Shown: positions 1 through 12,885, counted from the stretch's first letter. The stretch: DNA of 64,000 nt from Diabrotica undecimpunctata (GCF_040954645.1 NC_092809.1:132731914-132795913); one strand, 5' to 3'. Notes: generated from the letters alone by a model not told the origin. Program-made: numbers and translations.

Positions 1-1480
1 GTGGGGTGAATGATAAGGACATAATCACATATATAGTGGGTAAGCTAAAGCATCAGAGCATTTCTTTAAAAATAAAGAAGATATTAAGTCAAGACCAGTA
101 GACGAATTATTTTTTAGGCTTTGAAGATGATGTTTTAACTTTTTCAGGAGTAATGATTATATTTTCAATGGAAGAAGAAACTCGGTACGAAGTAATATTA
201 GGCAACTGATGATTAGTGGGTTCGACAAATAAAACCTTAGAGAAAGTACTGGCGAGGACTTCGGCATTCTCATAGTTACTTTGGGATATATCACCATTAT
301 CATTTTCCAGTAAAGGAATAGAAACTTTTGTTGTCAACGAAGATCTAATATACTTGTACAATTTTTTACAGTTATTACTAATGACTATACTCTCTTTATA
401 GGCAACACGAGCTTCATGTAGAGATTTCTTTAAATCTTTGGCAAAGTCTCGATGAATTAGTAAATCCTCTATGCGATTTGTACGTCTATATTTGTTCCAC
501 AGCTTTCTATATTTGTTCAGATAAATTAATTCCCCATTAATCCAAGGTTTTATGTTATTTTTGTATATTGTTTTTTTGAAGGTATTTTGGTTTTTGCAGA
601 AATTAACAACGTGTAAGAACTTATCCCAGAATATAGCTGGATTCCTTATGTCGCCGAAAATATCATTCCAATCAATATCAGCGAGTTGGCGATTTGTATT
701 TTTAAAATCAATTATTTCATATGCCATTTTATTAATATTAGGATTAGGAGTACAGTACTGTAAGTTAAACTGAATATGAAACGTTATGACTGCATGATCT
801 GAGTTACCTACTGGAGAGCTTATTATGGGATGTGTTAATAAATGGGGATCATTAGAGAATACCAAGTTCAAAATAGATGGTAAATTATTGATTTTGAAAC
901 GAATCGGCTCCGTTATAAACTGATGTAAATTAGAATTTAATACAGAATCTGTAAATACATTTTTGGAAGTTGTTAAGCCACTAGGTGGATCAGTTATAGG
1001 CCACGAAATGTCTCTAAAATTAAAATCTCCAATAACAATCAGATTCTCTAGCCTAGACAGTTCATTAAGTGGTGCGATAAGGGACTTATCATCTGCTAAT
1101 CTAGAATTAACAGGCCGATAAACACATACTAAGTGAAAAACAAAAGAGTTTTTATGACATATTTTTAAGCCAAGAAGTTCAATATTAGAGATGTAACAGA
1201 GAAATTATTAGTAATTTCTAAAGACAAGTAGATACAAGTTCCCCCTCCACGTCGATTACGACGATCACACCTATAAAAGAAATAATTATCACTGTTATAA
1301 GGAGAGTCAAGATCATTTGGTGTTAACCATGTTTCAGTGATAAGAATTATTTGAGAATTTAGGTTTTGAATGTTGCATAAAAATTCATTAAATTTGGAAT
1401 TTAAAGTAGCTATATTAGTATAGAAACAGAGCCAATTATGAAAACCTGAAATATCAGAATTAGTGACGAAAGTTTACAAT
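1..1480 (-). pseudogene. CR1/Jockey-type LINE fragment (endonuclease and start of RT)
   Basis: This is a non-LTR retrotransposon on the minus strand that runs off the left edge. Reading right to left it gives a degenerate endonuclease with an arginine/glycine-rich segment (RRNRRGGGTC, near 1250), a GDFNF motif (near 1030) and an NSDH motif (near 800). A lysine-rich linker and the first RT residues (SSTGLD, near 75) follow. The longest open piece is 107-871 (254 codons), covering the end of the endonuclease to the RT fingers. Stops and frameshifts lie between 871 and 1480, so the copy is dead. The endonuclease would nick target DNA and the RT would copy the RNA in place. The clade is a guess from motif spacing; Jockey and CR1/L2 are both possible. 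Confidence 0.8.
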
Positions 1481-1489
1481 TTTCGGGAC

Positions 1490-2700
1490 ACCTTGTATAT
1501 ATTTTATGGTTAAATTTTCCTCTTCATTCGATTTTCTCTGTTCCAGTTCCACTCGAAGTTCTTTTAGGCATTCTATTTGATTCGTAGTTTTATCGTCGAT
1601 AATAAAAACGTTTTTTAAAGAGACGATTTTCGGTTTCCTAAAAATTTATTTGTTTAATTCTGTTTCTTCCTCGGTAAAGAGTGTAGAAAAGTATGTCATA
1701 AATACGTTTTGAAGGTGCTTGCTAAATAGTTCAGCTTTGTCTTTACCGTTTTTTGCTCTGTTATTGATATCATACGTGGTGGGTTATGTTGTTGATAGAT
1801 TTTCTAGGTATTCCGTTAGGTTCTTAATTCTTTCTTGAGCATTATGAGCCTTTTCAATGGTATATGTTGAAAGGTCGTTTTTTCTTATTGTGCTGCTTTC
1901 ACATTATGCATTTCTTTATTTTTATGTTCTTAATCTGTCCTTTTTGATCGTGTCATCAGGGTTTTAATGACTGAATGTAATTGTGCAGGATTGTGGGTTG
2001 TGCATGTAGATATCTGTCGGTATGTCTGGGTTTTTGGTATACTGTGTGTCCTATGTGCTTGTTTTCCTTCTTTATTATTAACACATCAAAAATGGTAGTT
2101 ATTCGTTTTCTTCCAGTTCCATAACAAACTTGATTTATGGTGGATATTTATTGATGTGTTCTAAAAATACCTTTAGATTTTCTTCTACATATGTCCAGAT
2201 TATAAAAGTATCATCCACGTACCTAAGCTAAAGTTGGGCTTGTGCTCGGCTGTTCCTATTGCTCGATGTTCTATTTCTTGCATAAACAGGTTTGCTATTA
2301 CCGGTGACAGTGGTAAACCCATCGGTGCTTCTTCAACTTGTTTATATTTTTGCTCCTTATAGATGAAATATGTGTTATTTAAGCAGTGCTTTGTTAGATT
2401 TAGAGTATCCTGTAGAATTGTATACTTTTTGCTTATAATTTCTAATGATTCATCTATAGGAACATTTGTGAAAGGTGGGACCACATCGAAGCTGACTAAC
2501 AAATGTCCCGGCTCAAAAGTCACACCTGTTATACGCTCGATGAAGTGGCTTGAATTCTTAACGTCAGAATCCGCGTGTTCTGCATATATTTGTAACTGTT
2601 CTACTATCTGATTACCAAAGTTTCTCTTCCCATATCCTACTCTGATGTCGGGCAGCGGCATCACCAGTACCAAGATTATTGGAAGACTCCCTTTTGGTCA
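1490..2700 (-). pseudogene. Penelope-like element reverse transcriptase remnant
   Basis: The open piece 2200-2673 (157 codons) carries Penelope-like RT signatures: SFDV..PFTNVP near residue 62 and MGLPLSPVIANLFM near residue 118. After a frameshift the next motif, YVDDTFIIW, reads at about 2190-2218, and further left VYQKPRHTDRYL reads near 2000. These are consecutive blocks of the telomerase-related RT of Penelope-like elements. No intact GIY-YIG endonuclease was seen in this copy. It is a broken retroelement fragment on the minus strand, next to the LINE at 1-1480. Confidence 0.8.
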
Positions 2701-3039
2701 TCTACGGCAGTTTGCCGCACGCCAGCTTGAAGAAGATATATAGCGCTAATCATTTCGACCAAAGTTAAATGATGTAAATATTTATTAAAATTTAAAAATC
2801 TGTTTTTTCTCTCTCCTGTAAACAAATGGCTAGAGCTTTTGTTATCAGTATAGTTATTAACTATTCACGAAATGCCTTTTAGATGAGCCTTTTTTAAATA
2901 TTTCATAACTTCCTACTTCTGATTATTTTACATCTTATATTGTATCGATTCATATCATAATTGCATCATTATTGACGGCAATATTCTATTTAAGAAAAAC
3001 ATTCTTCTCCTTAAAGTTTATGACCGATATGCTTTATTA

Positions 3040-3370
3040 CTTTTTACTTGTTACTTGTTTTAGACAATTATCAAGGATTTCACAAATAATTGTAATTTTA
3101 AATCTGGTATTATTTGTTGCTGTTTCTCCCTTTACTTGTTCCCATTCCAATTTGAAGGGATTTAGTTCGAAGTGGTAGGGTGGAAGACGAAACACGAGTA
3201 ATTCCTCGTTTTTTTTTGCAATTTCGTCGATAACACAACGTAGGGAGCTGTATTCACCTTAACTATTTCCGATAATACCTCAATCGAAATGTACATCACG
3301 TGTAATAAGCCACTTAATGATGTCTTGTCTATAAATTCAATTTTGGGAAATCGATCAACTTGCTCCATGC
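3040..3370 (-). pseudogene. Tc1/mariner-superfamily (DDE_3) transposase C-terminal remnant
   Basis: The minus strand encodes the block around the last catalytic acidic residue of IS630/Tc1/mariner-type transposases: LPPYHFELNP followed by EWEQVKG (about 3140-3200). A downstream segment with the TNNTRFK pattern follows. Upstream the frame continues to about 3360 with stops. No terminal repeats were recognised. A second, diverged copy of the same block lies at 26340-26560. Confidence 0.65.
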
Positions 3371-4034
3371 TTATTATAATTTAAAATCTTTTTTGAAGTT
3401 AAATAAAGCTTATTCTTAAAAGCATCGTTATAAAGGGTAACTCCGTTAGGATAGGCAAAATAGCCCACAGAATTCAATTTTTTTATTTTTTTACGCTCTA
3501 TGTGATTAAAAAATAAGACTTAAGCTGCCACTCCTCTCTCAAAAAACCAAATATAACCTTCGTTTATGCAAAAAACTTAATTCTTAAGAATTTTTGGGGA
3601 TTTTACTGTATTGTAAAATATCGTCTCATGTTACTTATATATAGAAAGGTGAAAAAGTTCACTAAATTCAGTAAAAATCTGGAAAAACTCAGAAATATGG
3701 TTTTTTTTTATTAAATACACAAAATAGAACAAAAAATTAGACCTGCAGCCATCTCCAAAAAAAAGTTTGAATTTGAGACCTTTTTTAAATTGAGGATATA
3801 AGAAATAATATCGTGTTGGGGCAAAATTTATAGTAGTTATATATTTACGTGGAGCTTTAAAATCATTAAACCAAATAGTTTGCGGAATAACTGAGGTGCA
3901 TTTTGTATGGTTTATGAAGCAGTAAAGATTCCATTGATCTTTCCATGTCGAGAGATTGATTTTCCTTAATCAAAATAAATTTTATATTGAAGCAAGAGTC
4001 TGCTAAATGTTTTAACTGATCCTTTATTAAAAAT
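3371..4034. other. AT-rich intergenic stretch
   Basis: I see no open frame with a recognisable family and no repeat with clear ends. Confidence 0.5.
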
Positions 4035-6928
4035 ATATAACGATTACTTAATGTTTTCATGAAATGAGAAGACAGAGAAATCAGACGTGTAATGATCATG
4101 GATATCGGGGACCAAAATCCGGCAGGAAAGGAGTCAGGTCTTTTAAGGTCGTCAACCAGCGAAATCCTAATCAGACAAAGAAAAAAGCACACCGTCAATT
4201 TAAAATTGGAACGTGGAATGTAACCAGCATGTTCAAATCCGGAAAAACACACAATGTAATCCAAGAAATGAAAAGAATTAACATCAATAATTTAGGAATA
4301 AGTGAAACCCGATGAATAGGAAATGGAAAATGTAAAGTTAGAGACCACGCGATATACTATTCGGGTAATAATGACACACAACATCGACATGGTGTGGCAA
4401 TAATACTAAACAATGAAATCTCACACCTTTTTCCGAAAGATTTATGCTACTACAACTAAAAACGACAGGAAAAAGATGACGAAGAGGTGGAATCGTTCTG
4501 TGAATAAATTCAAGAGGCATTGAGAACTACCAAAGCACGTGACGTTAAAATAATAATGGGTGACCTGAACGCCAAAATTGAAAAGGGTAGCACAAGGAAC
4601 GTAGTGGGAAATTTTGGATTAGGTAATAGAAATCAAATAGAAGATAGGTTAATACAATTCGGCTAAGACAATTATATGATTGTTACAAACACGTTATTTG
4701 AATTATATAATAGACATTTGTAATCCTGAAAATCGCCAAGAGAAAATGAACATCAGATAATAAGAAATCGAATAGATTACATAATGATCAAAGAAAGATA
4801 TCGGAATAGTATTACTGCAGTCAAAACACAACCTGGAGCAGATATAGCATCTTACCATAATCTCTTAGTAGCACATATGAAAATTAAAATGAAAAGAATA
4901 AAAAAGACAGCAAAAGTAGAAAGAACTGATATAAATGCATTAAGAGATCCAAAAATCAGAGAAAGTATCAAAAAAAAAAAATAAATGAACGTCCAAACAC
5001 CGTACAGATTGAATAGGCATGCAATGAAGAACACATCAACAAAAACTGGGAAAAAATAAAGGCTGACTCAATAGAACCTTCAAAAAAGAATCTACGCAAA
5101 ACCAAAGAAAAAAAAAAGATTGGATGATGGACGAAATACTAAACTGGATGAACAAAAGAAGAGTATATAAGGACAAAAATAAATCATTGTAACAGCAAAC
5201 ACAAAACGAAATAGGCGACAAATTCGTATAGCAAAAGAAATTTGGTTAAAAGAAAAATATGATGAAATGGAAATGCTACAAAATAAACATGACAGCTTTA
5301 ATTTACACAGGAAAATAAAAGAATTAACTAAAAGACCAGAATATAAACAAAATATACTAGTTGATGAAAAGGGAGACACAGTAATGGATACAGAAAACAA
5401 ATTGATGGTATGGGCAAACTATATAGAACAGCTGTTTAACGACAAACTAGACAAAATAGATAACGAATAATTAGTTGAAGAGACTGGACCAGAAATAACA
5501 GAAAGTGAAGTAAAACACACAATTAAAGAAATGAAAACAGAACAGGTAGATTACCTAAAGAATGGTTTCTATCAAAATTCGTGACTATACTGAAAAAGAA
5601 AAACACCAGACAATATTGCGATCACCATACCATCAGTCTAATGTGCCACATACTAAAAGTATTCCTAAAGATTATTTATCGTAGAATATATAAAAAGTTA
5701 GAAAAAGAAATTGGACAAATTTGGTTTGTCCAATTTTAGAAATGTTTAGAAAAGTTCGGATTTAGAAATGCTCAAGGAACCAGAGAAGATGCAGTAAATC
5801 TTCTAATACAGAGATGTCTAGATGTAAATCAGGAGATCTATGTCTGCTTCTTAGATTATACCAAGGCATTCGATACAGTGAAACATAATCTGTTAATAAG
5901 ACTACTGAGAACAAAGAACATCGGCACGGGATATAAGAATAACAAATAATCTGTATTATGAACAAGAAGCTGCCATCAGAATAAATAATTGAAAAACTAA
6001 TAAAATAAAAATCAAAAGAGATGCTAGACAGGGCTGTGTCTTGTCGCCATCACTGTTTAATACAGACTCAGAGGAAATATTCAAAAAAGCATTAGAAGAT
6101 GAAGTATCATACATAAAAATAAATGGCCTACCCATACGTGAAATTAGATATGCTGATGTTACAACATTAATAGCAGAAAATATTACAGATTTAGAAAGAA
6201 TTTTAGATAAGGTTGTTGTAGCGAGTGAAGAATTTGGTCTGTCACTAAACATAAAGAAAAGAAAATTCATGGTTATATAAAAAAAATATTAGATAAGTAC
6301 CTACATCAATCTACACGTAAATAATAAGACGATAGATCGAGTTCAGAATTATAACTATTTAGGGAAAAACAATAATGAAACAAACGATTATACCAAAGAA
6401 ATTAGAACAGAAAAGGCTAGAATTGCATTTAATATGAAACAAATATTATGTTGTAGAGATCTCAGCCGAAATCGTTGAAAACGAGTACGAAAGTGTTATG
6501 TATTTTCTGTTATTTTGTATGGTGTGGAGATATGGACTTTAAATAAACAATGTCTCAATAAATTGGAAGCATTTAAAATGTGGACATATCGAAGAATGCT
6601 ATGAATCTCCTGGACAGACAGAATAACGAATGAAAAAGTACTAAGAAGAATATACTGAAGAGATACTGGATTCCATCAAAATAAGAAAACTACAATATCT
6701 GGGTCATATAACCCGCGGTGACAGATATAAATTTCTTAAACTAATAATGCAGGGAAAGAGTCGAGGAAAGCGCAGCATAGGTAGAAGAAGATTATCCTGG
6801 CTGAGAAACCTCAGAGAATGGTTTGGATGCAGCTCAACTGAACTCTTTCGGGCTGTAGTGTCAAAAGTTAGAATAGCAGTGATGATTGCCAACCTTCGTC
6901 GAGGAGATGGCACGTAAAGAAGAAGAAA
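4035..6928 (+). pseudogene. Decayed near-full-length LINE A (endonuclease-RT)
   Basis: A sense LINE is interrupted by many stops and frameshifts. In order: the endonuclease start IGTWNVTSMF (near 4205), GDLNAKIE (near 4560), a lysine-rich linker (open pieces 4784-4984 and 5267-5470), an RT block with YTKAFDTV (near 5860), ARQGCVLSPSLF (near 6030) and YADVTTLIA (near 6150), and a C-terminal domain with ISWTDRITNE (near 6610) and GRRRLSWLRNL (near 6785). The RT active-site motif reads YADV instead of YADD. The element ends in GTAAAGAAGAAGAA (to 6928), the tail shared with the LINE A copies at 22840, 31577 and 37726. Length is about 2.9 kb. It is inactive. Confidence 0.8.
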
Positions 6929-8280
6929 TATTTTGAACAAAAAATTATTTTTATGTTCTGTAGAAGTGAAAGACATTCTGAAAGAATTAACGTTTTTTTA
7001 ATATAATGGTCTATAACATATTTCAACTTCAAGATAAGGCAACTCAACTACACCATTTTATTGTAAAAGCCAATGTAGTCATTTCATATTGGCATGCGAA
7101 CATTTTATAACATTAAAACAAAATTTGTCAAATCAAATTAGAAGAAAAACTGATACAAATACAATTTACCAGGTTTGAGACACGAATCAGTAGAATTTTT
7201 TTATAAAGAGACAATTCTTGGCTGTGAAAATACATAACATAAATAAAGATGGAAACGCAAAGACTTCATACGAGGGATAAAGAAAGACAAGACAGCTAGC
7301 TATAAATCCGTTCATTGAGCCAGCAATAAAGCATTTCGGATACTTCTAATCATTTTTCTTTATCACTTGTCCCGATATAGGAACGTTTTTATTTCTAGCT
7401 TTGTAAAACCAATTTTAAATTATTTGGTCACTAGGAAATACTTTCAAATACTGTTTGTTTAATTTCCGTCCTTACTGGACTTTTTTAATTATAAATTAAC
7501 TACTTTTTGTATTATTTTATGGCCAAAATATATCTTACACATATTTTCTCTTAAATCCAACTACCATATTTATTCAGCCTCAGAATATCTACTTCATTTA
7601 CCATATTTATTCTCACAGTCAGCTTCTCAACATTTTTATATTTACATGTTTTGGAACATTGATTAGTTCACGGTCCTTAATATTTTTTGTTTTCTTCTAC
7701 CCATCTTCGCAAAAGCAGGCCACAAATCCTCGACTTGATTTATAGCTTCTGAGGGGGGGTGTGCTGTTATCACTTCCTAGGACAAAATTAAAGGCCGTAC
7801 GTGTTCAGTTCGCAGTCTACAAGGGAATTGCTTTGGTATCTGCAAAAAAATTGAAACGATTTGTATCGGGATAAATAATGTTTCATTAAAAAGTAATTTA
7901 GAAAGCGAAACAGAAAGTGCTTGATTACAGTTGACTCGTATAAGGTATACAAAACAAATGTGTTTACAGTGAAACATAAACTAATATTACGAGGGTTTTA
8001 CTCATAATAAAGTTGATATAACAGAATGTAGCTAAAACAAAAGACAAAAAATAGTTTTTAATGGTAATGTGATAAGTGAGCTTGCAAATGAGCCGATTTT
8101 TCAAATTGAAAATTTCATTATATACTCTGTCCATCTAACTTATTCATTTATTTCCTGGTCCGGACCACATATTTCATAAATCAAAAACAAATTAGAACTG
8201 TACAAATAATTAAAATCTAACAAAAAGACTAAAATATATACAAAAGTGTACCATCCATTAATATACATTTAAATTTTTAT
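6929..8280. other. AT-rich stretch without recognisable genes
   Basis: Only short open frames occur, none with family motifs, and I see no tandem or inverted repeat with clear limits. Confidence 0.5.
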
Positions 8281-8284
8281 ATTT

Positions 8285-8480
8285 TATTACATTAGAACTT
8301 TGCAACTTCCTTGGGTGAGGTCATTTCAGGCAAAAAGATCTTCATAAGTAGGTACATACAGTGTTTATATCTGTACAGACTAATAGATGATCGGGAGTCT
8401 GTATCTCTCCACAATCATAATGATCAACCTCAAAATAGTCCCACTTCACCCTGTTACTCCTTCAATTTGAAATACCTACC
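8285..8480 (-). pseudogene. Jockey-type LINE C-terminal tail
   Basis: The minus strand reads DCGEIQTPDHLLVC followed after one frameshift by a segment ending EVAKF. This is the CCHC-like cysteine motif and tail that closes ORF2 of many Jockey-type LINEs. The piece is short and isolated. Confidence 0.55.
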
Positions 8481-10403
8481 CCCAGTCAGTTAAGATTTCT
8501 ACAATTGGTATACCGTAACTCATGTCAAGGTGCAAGTGCGTTACTAGGCTTAGGTGAGTATTAGCCTGTATACTCATTCTACATCCATAGTTATGTGCGT
8601 CTGTCTTGTGGTGTTTCATAGAGGCATAGTTCTTTGTGTAAAGCTGTATCTTGACTTAACCCTTAACTACAGAGATCCGGTATTTCTTACCGGTGGGCGG
8701 TCCCAAAACGCGGATTTCGTGGCAACCGCACCACATACAATTTCATGCGTCTCAGTATCCAGAGTATATACCCCCCTAGTAAAGTAACTGCCATAGAAAG
8801 TTTTGGGAGAGAGTTTCTAGCGCCAAATACGGATGGGCCGAAACTAATTTCATTTGGCGGCAAATTCAAAACTTAGGTTCTGAATTTTAGGCGGCAAATT
8901 AAAAAAATATGCTCAGAATTTTAGGCGCCAAAATTCAAAAAGTATGCTTTTAATTGAAAGTAAATATAGACATAAAATAAGAAATAAAAACTTATTCTAT
9001 GCCAAAAAATATATTCTCTCTGTCCAAAAATACAGTATACACTTACACATTTTTATATATAAATGTATAACATAATATCTGATACAGAGAGAGAGTATAT
9101 ATTATGGTATAGGATAGTTTTTATTTATTATTTTATGATTATATCTGTTTTCCATTACATTAACAAACCAAAGTCCCAAAAACAACAAAATAAAACACAG
9201 ACATCCTGACACTTGTTTATTTGTATAATTTTCTTTAGTAAAGTATTGGCTACAAAATATCCTCATCCTCCTCATTTCTTGAGCCCTTGTAAAAGTGTGG
9301 GTGGAGACACTAAATATTGTTAGCTTGCTGTCTCAATTAGCTGCAATTCTCTACCAGATGGACAACTTTATGAAGGGATTTTTCCACCAATCTTCATTTA
9401 ATCTTCCCATCTGTTGGAGATTTTTCTTTTGATATACAAATATAGATACCTCTATATTCATTAGTAAAGCTTTGTTGTAAGTTCCATACCTTCTAAAATA
9501 CTCTGCCTTAAATTACCATCTGTAGATAATAAAGTGTAAACTCTAGCATTTCTGCGATCTTGCTCATCAGGTTCATCACAAATTAGCATGTAACTCTTGC
9601 TCAGAAGTAGAAGATCCATGAAAATCTAAAATAATGAAATATTATTAAAATTAAGAATGTATGACTTTTTTTTATAAAATAAGGCCAATTTTAGGTTTAA
9701 TAAGCCAATAAGAGTTAAGAGTTTTAATGATTTTAAAATATATATAGTATATATATACCACTAATGTTGGTTAAGATTTAAAGATAATTTAAGTACAAAA
9801 ACAAAATAGTATCGAGTTTGTATTTACTAACAAAATTTTGGTATAATTAGGTGATGTTCTTACCTGGTGCTTGTAAAAATAAACTCCTAATCCTCAGAAT
9901 GTTTAATAGCCATTTGTCCAACTTTAACTTTCACCCATCAACAAAAAATATTCGTTTGATTGGGAATACTATACGTGGATTACAATGTTGCCACTAACGG
10001 CACGGCACTAACATATTTTTTTTGGTGGATACTCATAATTCTTTAGAAATACGTTGTTATAAATTTAAGTGTTGATTTTAGTAGAATTTGCTACATTATT
10101 TTTTTGAAAAACGTATAATATAATCATTATTTGGGTAAATTTGCAAAACTAGTGAAACCATGGCAACAGCACTTACATCAACTTCATAAGTCTTTTGCTA
10201 TGTCATACCTCCCACCTAACGTGACTAGTAGCGCCTCCGCCATTACGAACGGATGGGCCCATGCAAATCACTCTCCCCACCCGTCCTATTCCACTTGCGC
10301 TACTATTGGGTATGTATTGTGTCAGTACCTCTCGGTCAGTTTGTACAACAGTGCCAATTAAAGCGGTCGGCGTGTATTGTGAATATTTTCTTTCCTATTT
10401 ATC
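8481..10403. other. Intergenic stretch with short direct repeats
   Basis: Between about 8820 and 8945 the element 'GAATTTTAGGCGSCAAA' recurs imperfectly. A 52-codon open frame lies at 9461-9619 (minus) just after an acceptor-like TTTTAG. I recognise no family in it. A GC-richer block at about 10195-10290 has no open frame of note. Confidence 0.4.
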
Positions 10404-11083
10404 CTAAACCCCTTTATCCAATTTATTACCTCAGCCTCAAAAATTCCTGAGTAATCCTTTGCTTTAAAAAAGTAAAAAAATACATTTTAATGTCCAAAAA
10501 ATCTCTGTTTTTTTTAGATTTTTGGGATCAAAACTAAGCCGAGGAAAAATGTTTTAATATTTGAAGAAAATTTTAGATTATGTAGGTAATTTTTGACAAA
10601 TTTTTGGCAAAGAACTACATAACAAATTTGAGGTTATGTAGGTCTTTTGAATGGTGGGGTTAGATTTTTCATTTTCACTTGGAAAACTCCCCAAAATTCG
10701 AAAAACCCAATTTTTGGTGTTTTTTTCCATGGTTTTAACGCATAAACTCAACTATATGTCAATAAATAATAACGATTTTATATTATATCCTTTTTTTTTG
10801 TTTCTATTAGTGCAATCCGCTTTGCCATTTTTAGACCAGAACATGCTCAAAATACGACAAACCCACTTTTTTTTTATATATTTTCCCATGTTTTAAACAC
10901 ATAACCTTATTTAAATGTGACAAATAACAATTTTTGTTTGTCTTCCCCCTTTATTCGAGTAATAATTATCATTTAAATATTTTCCTGCCTAAAAACACCA
11001 ATTTTTTTTAGATTTTTTGGATAAAAATTGAGCTCAGTAAAATTATTTGAATGTTTCAAAGAATTTTTAGGTTATGTAGGTAC

Positions 11084-11524
11084 TGTTACGATAATTATCC
11101 TGGCCTAAAATAACCGTACATATTATGACTAATGCTGTTCTGTTTTTAGATTTTACGAGAGTATTCTATTAGCCGGCAGAAATTTACCTGAAAGGACCTT
11201 CCAGAAACGGTCGAGCCGATGTAAAAATACCCGTTTGCCTTACCGTTATAATTTCGCCGGCTAATCGAGAAGGCTGTTCGATGATTCTAGCGTAAAGGCA
11301 ATGGCATATATAAAGGACATTTTATTTGGAAGGGACAGTTAATAAAGAAGATTCGCGCTCGCGATATTTATGTTACGCTCGCCTAAATAAATTATGTGTA
11401 TTATTTAGTGAGAAATAAACTTATATAAATTATCGTGCCTTTTAATAAATTAAAGTAGGAACAATATAATAAATTAGTAAAGACATTATAAATTAAAGAC
11501 ATAACAATTAATAAATTCACAACA
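11084..11524 (+). repeat. 5' LTR
   Basis: This 441-bp repeat begins TGTTACG and ends AACA, and matches 17104-17544 base for base in my reading. It contains a TATA box (11307-11314), an AATAAA (11341-11346) and an inverted pair ATTAGCCGGC / GCCGGCTAAT about 90 bp apart. Confidence 0.97.
11307..11314 (+). promoter_or_regulatory. LTR TATA box
   Basis: TATATAAA lies 224 bp into the 5' LTR, about 30 bp upstream of AATAAA, which fits an RNA polymerase II promoter at the U3/R border. The same sequence occurs at 17327-17334 in the 3' LTR. Confidence 0.7.
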
Positions 11525-11526
11525 AA

Positions 11527-11549
11527 TGGTGTCAGAGTGAGATCGAACA
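11527..11549 (+). other. Primer binding site, leucine-tRNA type
   Basis: Two bases after the LTR the sequence reads TGGTGTCAGAGTG, complementary to a tRNA 3' end with acceptor bases GTCAG as in leucine tRNAs. GATCGAAC (11541-11548), resembling the complement of a T arm, follows. It would prime minus-strand DNA synthesis. The tRNA identity is inferred from memory of leucine tRNA sequence. Confidence 0.7.
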
Positions 11550-11601
11550 TAAATTAGACTTATAATAATAATACAAGTGTGATATAAAATAAATTGTGAA
11601 A

Positions 11602-12885
11602 ATGGCTACGATTTATGAGCTGACAGTGACTAATTTAAGAAGACATCTTGAAGACAGAGAATTAGCTTCTACCGGAAAAAAGGCTGAGTTAGTCCAACGA
11701 CTAAAGAACGCTTTGCTAGAAGAAGGACTAGATCCAGAGACTTATATATTTGAAGATGCTGTCCTCTCGTCGATTTCCAAAGTTTCCGGTGACATCGCAT
11801 CATTAGAGAACAAAGTTTCCGGTGATATCGCATCATTAGAGAACAAAGTTTCTGGCGATATTTCGAAAGTTTCCGGCGACATCGCTTCTTTAGAAAGCAA
11901 AGTTTCTAACGAGATTTCTTCTCTGGAAAGCAAAGTTTCTGCTAACATCTCTAAAGTCACTTCTGAGATGTCTGCTCTTGACGATAGAGTGTCTTCGTTA
12001 AAAAACCAAGTTGCTGCCGATATGTTGGCCTTCGAAGAAAAGATATGGAAAGAGATGGAAAGGAAGATGGAGGAAACAGGGACAGCAGAGAGAGGAAACA
12101 ATCCAATTAGAGTAGAGATAAAAGAAGACGAGACGAAATGTAAGTTGGAAACACGGCCGAAATTTGAAGGAAGTGGAAGTTCTGTGCATGTCAAAGTCCC
12201 AACTTTCGACGGAAAATCGTCATGGAACAACTACATGAAACAGTTCGAATCAGCTGCAAGAGCGAATGGATGGTCTGAAAAAGAAAAGGCTATAAACCTG
12301 ACTATCGCTCTTCGAGGAGATGCCTTAGATGTGCTTCAGACCATAGCAGTAGAGGAGACCGATGATTTCGAACAACTGAAGAAGAGGTTAAATATGCGAT
12401 ATGGCCACGAACATTTGGAGCATGTATATCAGTCGCAGCTTAAAAATCGTAGACAGAAGAAAGATGAGGCTCTTCAAGAATATGAGGTAGATATTGCCAG
12501 ATTAGTACGATATGCTTATCCAACAGCTCCCGAAGACATGATGGAAAAATTGGCCGTTCAAACGTTTATTGATGGTCTTCGTGATCATGAAATGCAGAGA
12601 ACACTACGATTAGCTCGTCACAAGACGCTGGTTGATGTCTTATCCGCCGCCCTCGAATACGAGTCAGCTACGCAGGCCTCTGGCGGGTACAGTAAAGTTA
12701 GGACTGTAAAAGAGGAAGGAGATGAAGATAAACTTGACCAGCTCGTTAATATGATGAAAAGCATGACATATAAGAAAACGAAGACCATCAGATGCTGGAA
12801 TTGTGGCGAAATAGGACACGTACGAAGCTCCTGTAAACACCCTAGGTACGACGCAAATCAAGAAACTCACCATCAGGAAAACTAG
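11602..12885 (+). CDS. gag: Gag polyprotein of the Gypsy element, with N-terminal SAP domain
   Basis: This 427-residue structural protein should assemble the particle and bind the RNA. I chose ATG 11602; a GTG two codons upstream is not a plausible eukaryotic start. Residues about 5-40 fit a SAP (DNA-binding helix-loop-helix) domain. Residues about 53-155 are a coiled coil built from repeated 'KVSGDIASLE' units, clearly internally duplicated. Residues about 200-370 are a retrotransposon gag core. Near the C-terminus a zinc knuckle runs C398-X2-C401-X4-H406-X4-C411. The frame closes with TAG at 12883-12885 while pol is already open in the -1 frame. No frame breaks were found. Confidence 0.93.
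   Translation: MATIYELTVTNLRRHLEDRELASTGKKAELVQRLKNALLEEGLDPETYIFEDAVLSSISKVSGDIASLENKVSGDIASLENKVSGDISKVSGDIASLESKVSNEISSLESKVSANISKVTSEMSALDDRVSSLKNQVAADMLAFEEKIWKEMERKMEETGTAERGNNPIRVEIKEDETKCKLETRPKFEGSGSSVHVKVPTFDGKSSWNNYMKQFESAARANGWSEKEKAINLTIALRGDALDVLQTIAVEETDDFEQLKKRLNMRYGHEHLEHVYQSQLKNRRQKKDEALQEYEVDIARLVRYAYPTAPEDMMEKLAVQTFIDGLRDHEMQRTLRLARHKTLVDVLSAALEYESATQASGGYSKVRTVKEEGDEDKLDQLVNMMKSMTYKKTKTIRCWNCGEIGHVRSSCKHPRYDANQETHHQEN
12846..12885 (+). other. Gag/pol overlap, probable -1 frameshift region
   Basis: The pol frame opens right after a TAG at 12843-12845 and overlaps the last 13 gag codons. Pol sits in the -1 frame relative to gag. The likely slip point is the A run just before the gag stop (codons CAG GAA AAC TAG, 12874-12885). 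It is not a canonical X XXY YYZ heptamer, so the exact site is uncertain. The C(T)TAGGGGGGC block at 12897-12907 lies just downstream and could stall ribosomes. Confidence 0.55.

Noticed and set aside
1475..1500. Short block with CAATTTTCGGGACACC as a transposon terminal repeat
   Set aside because: No inverted partner was found nearby.
9461..9619. 52-codon minus-strand frame after an acceptor-like site as a host exon
   Set aside because: Looks protein-like, but too short and matches no family I know.
11596..11601. GTG upstream of gag as a start
   Set aside because: Not a plausible eukaryotic start; the ATG at 11602 begins the recognisable protein.
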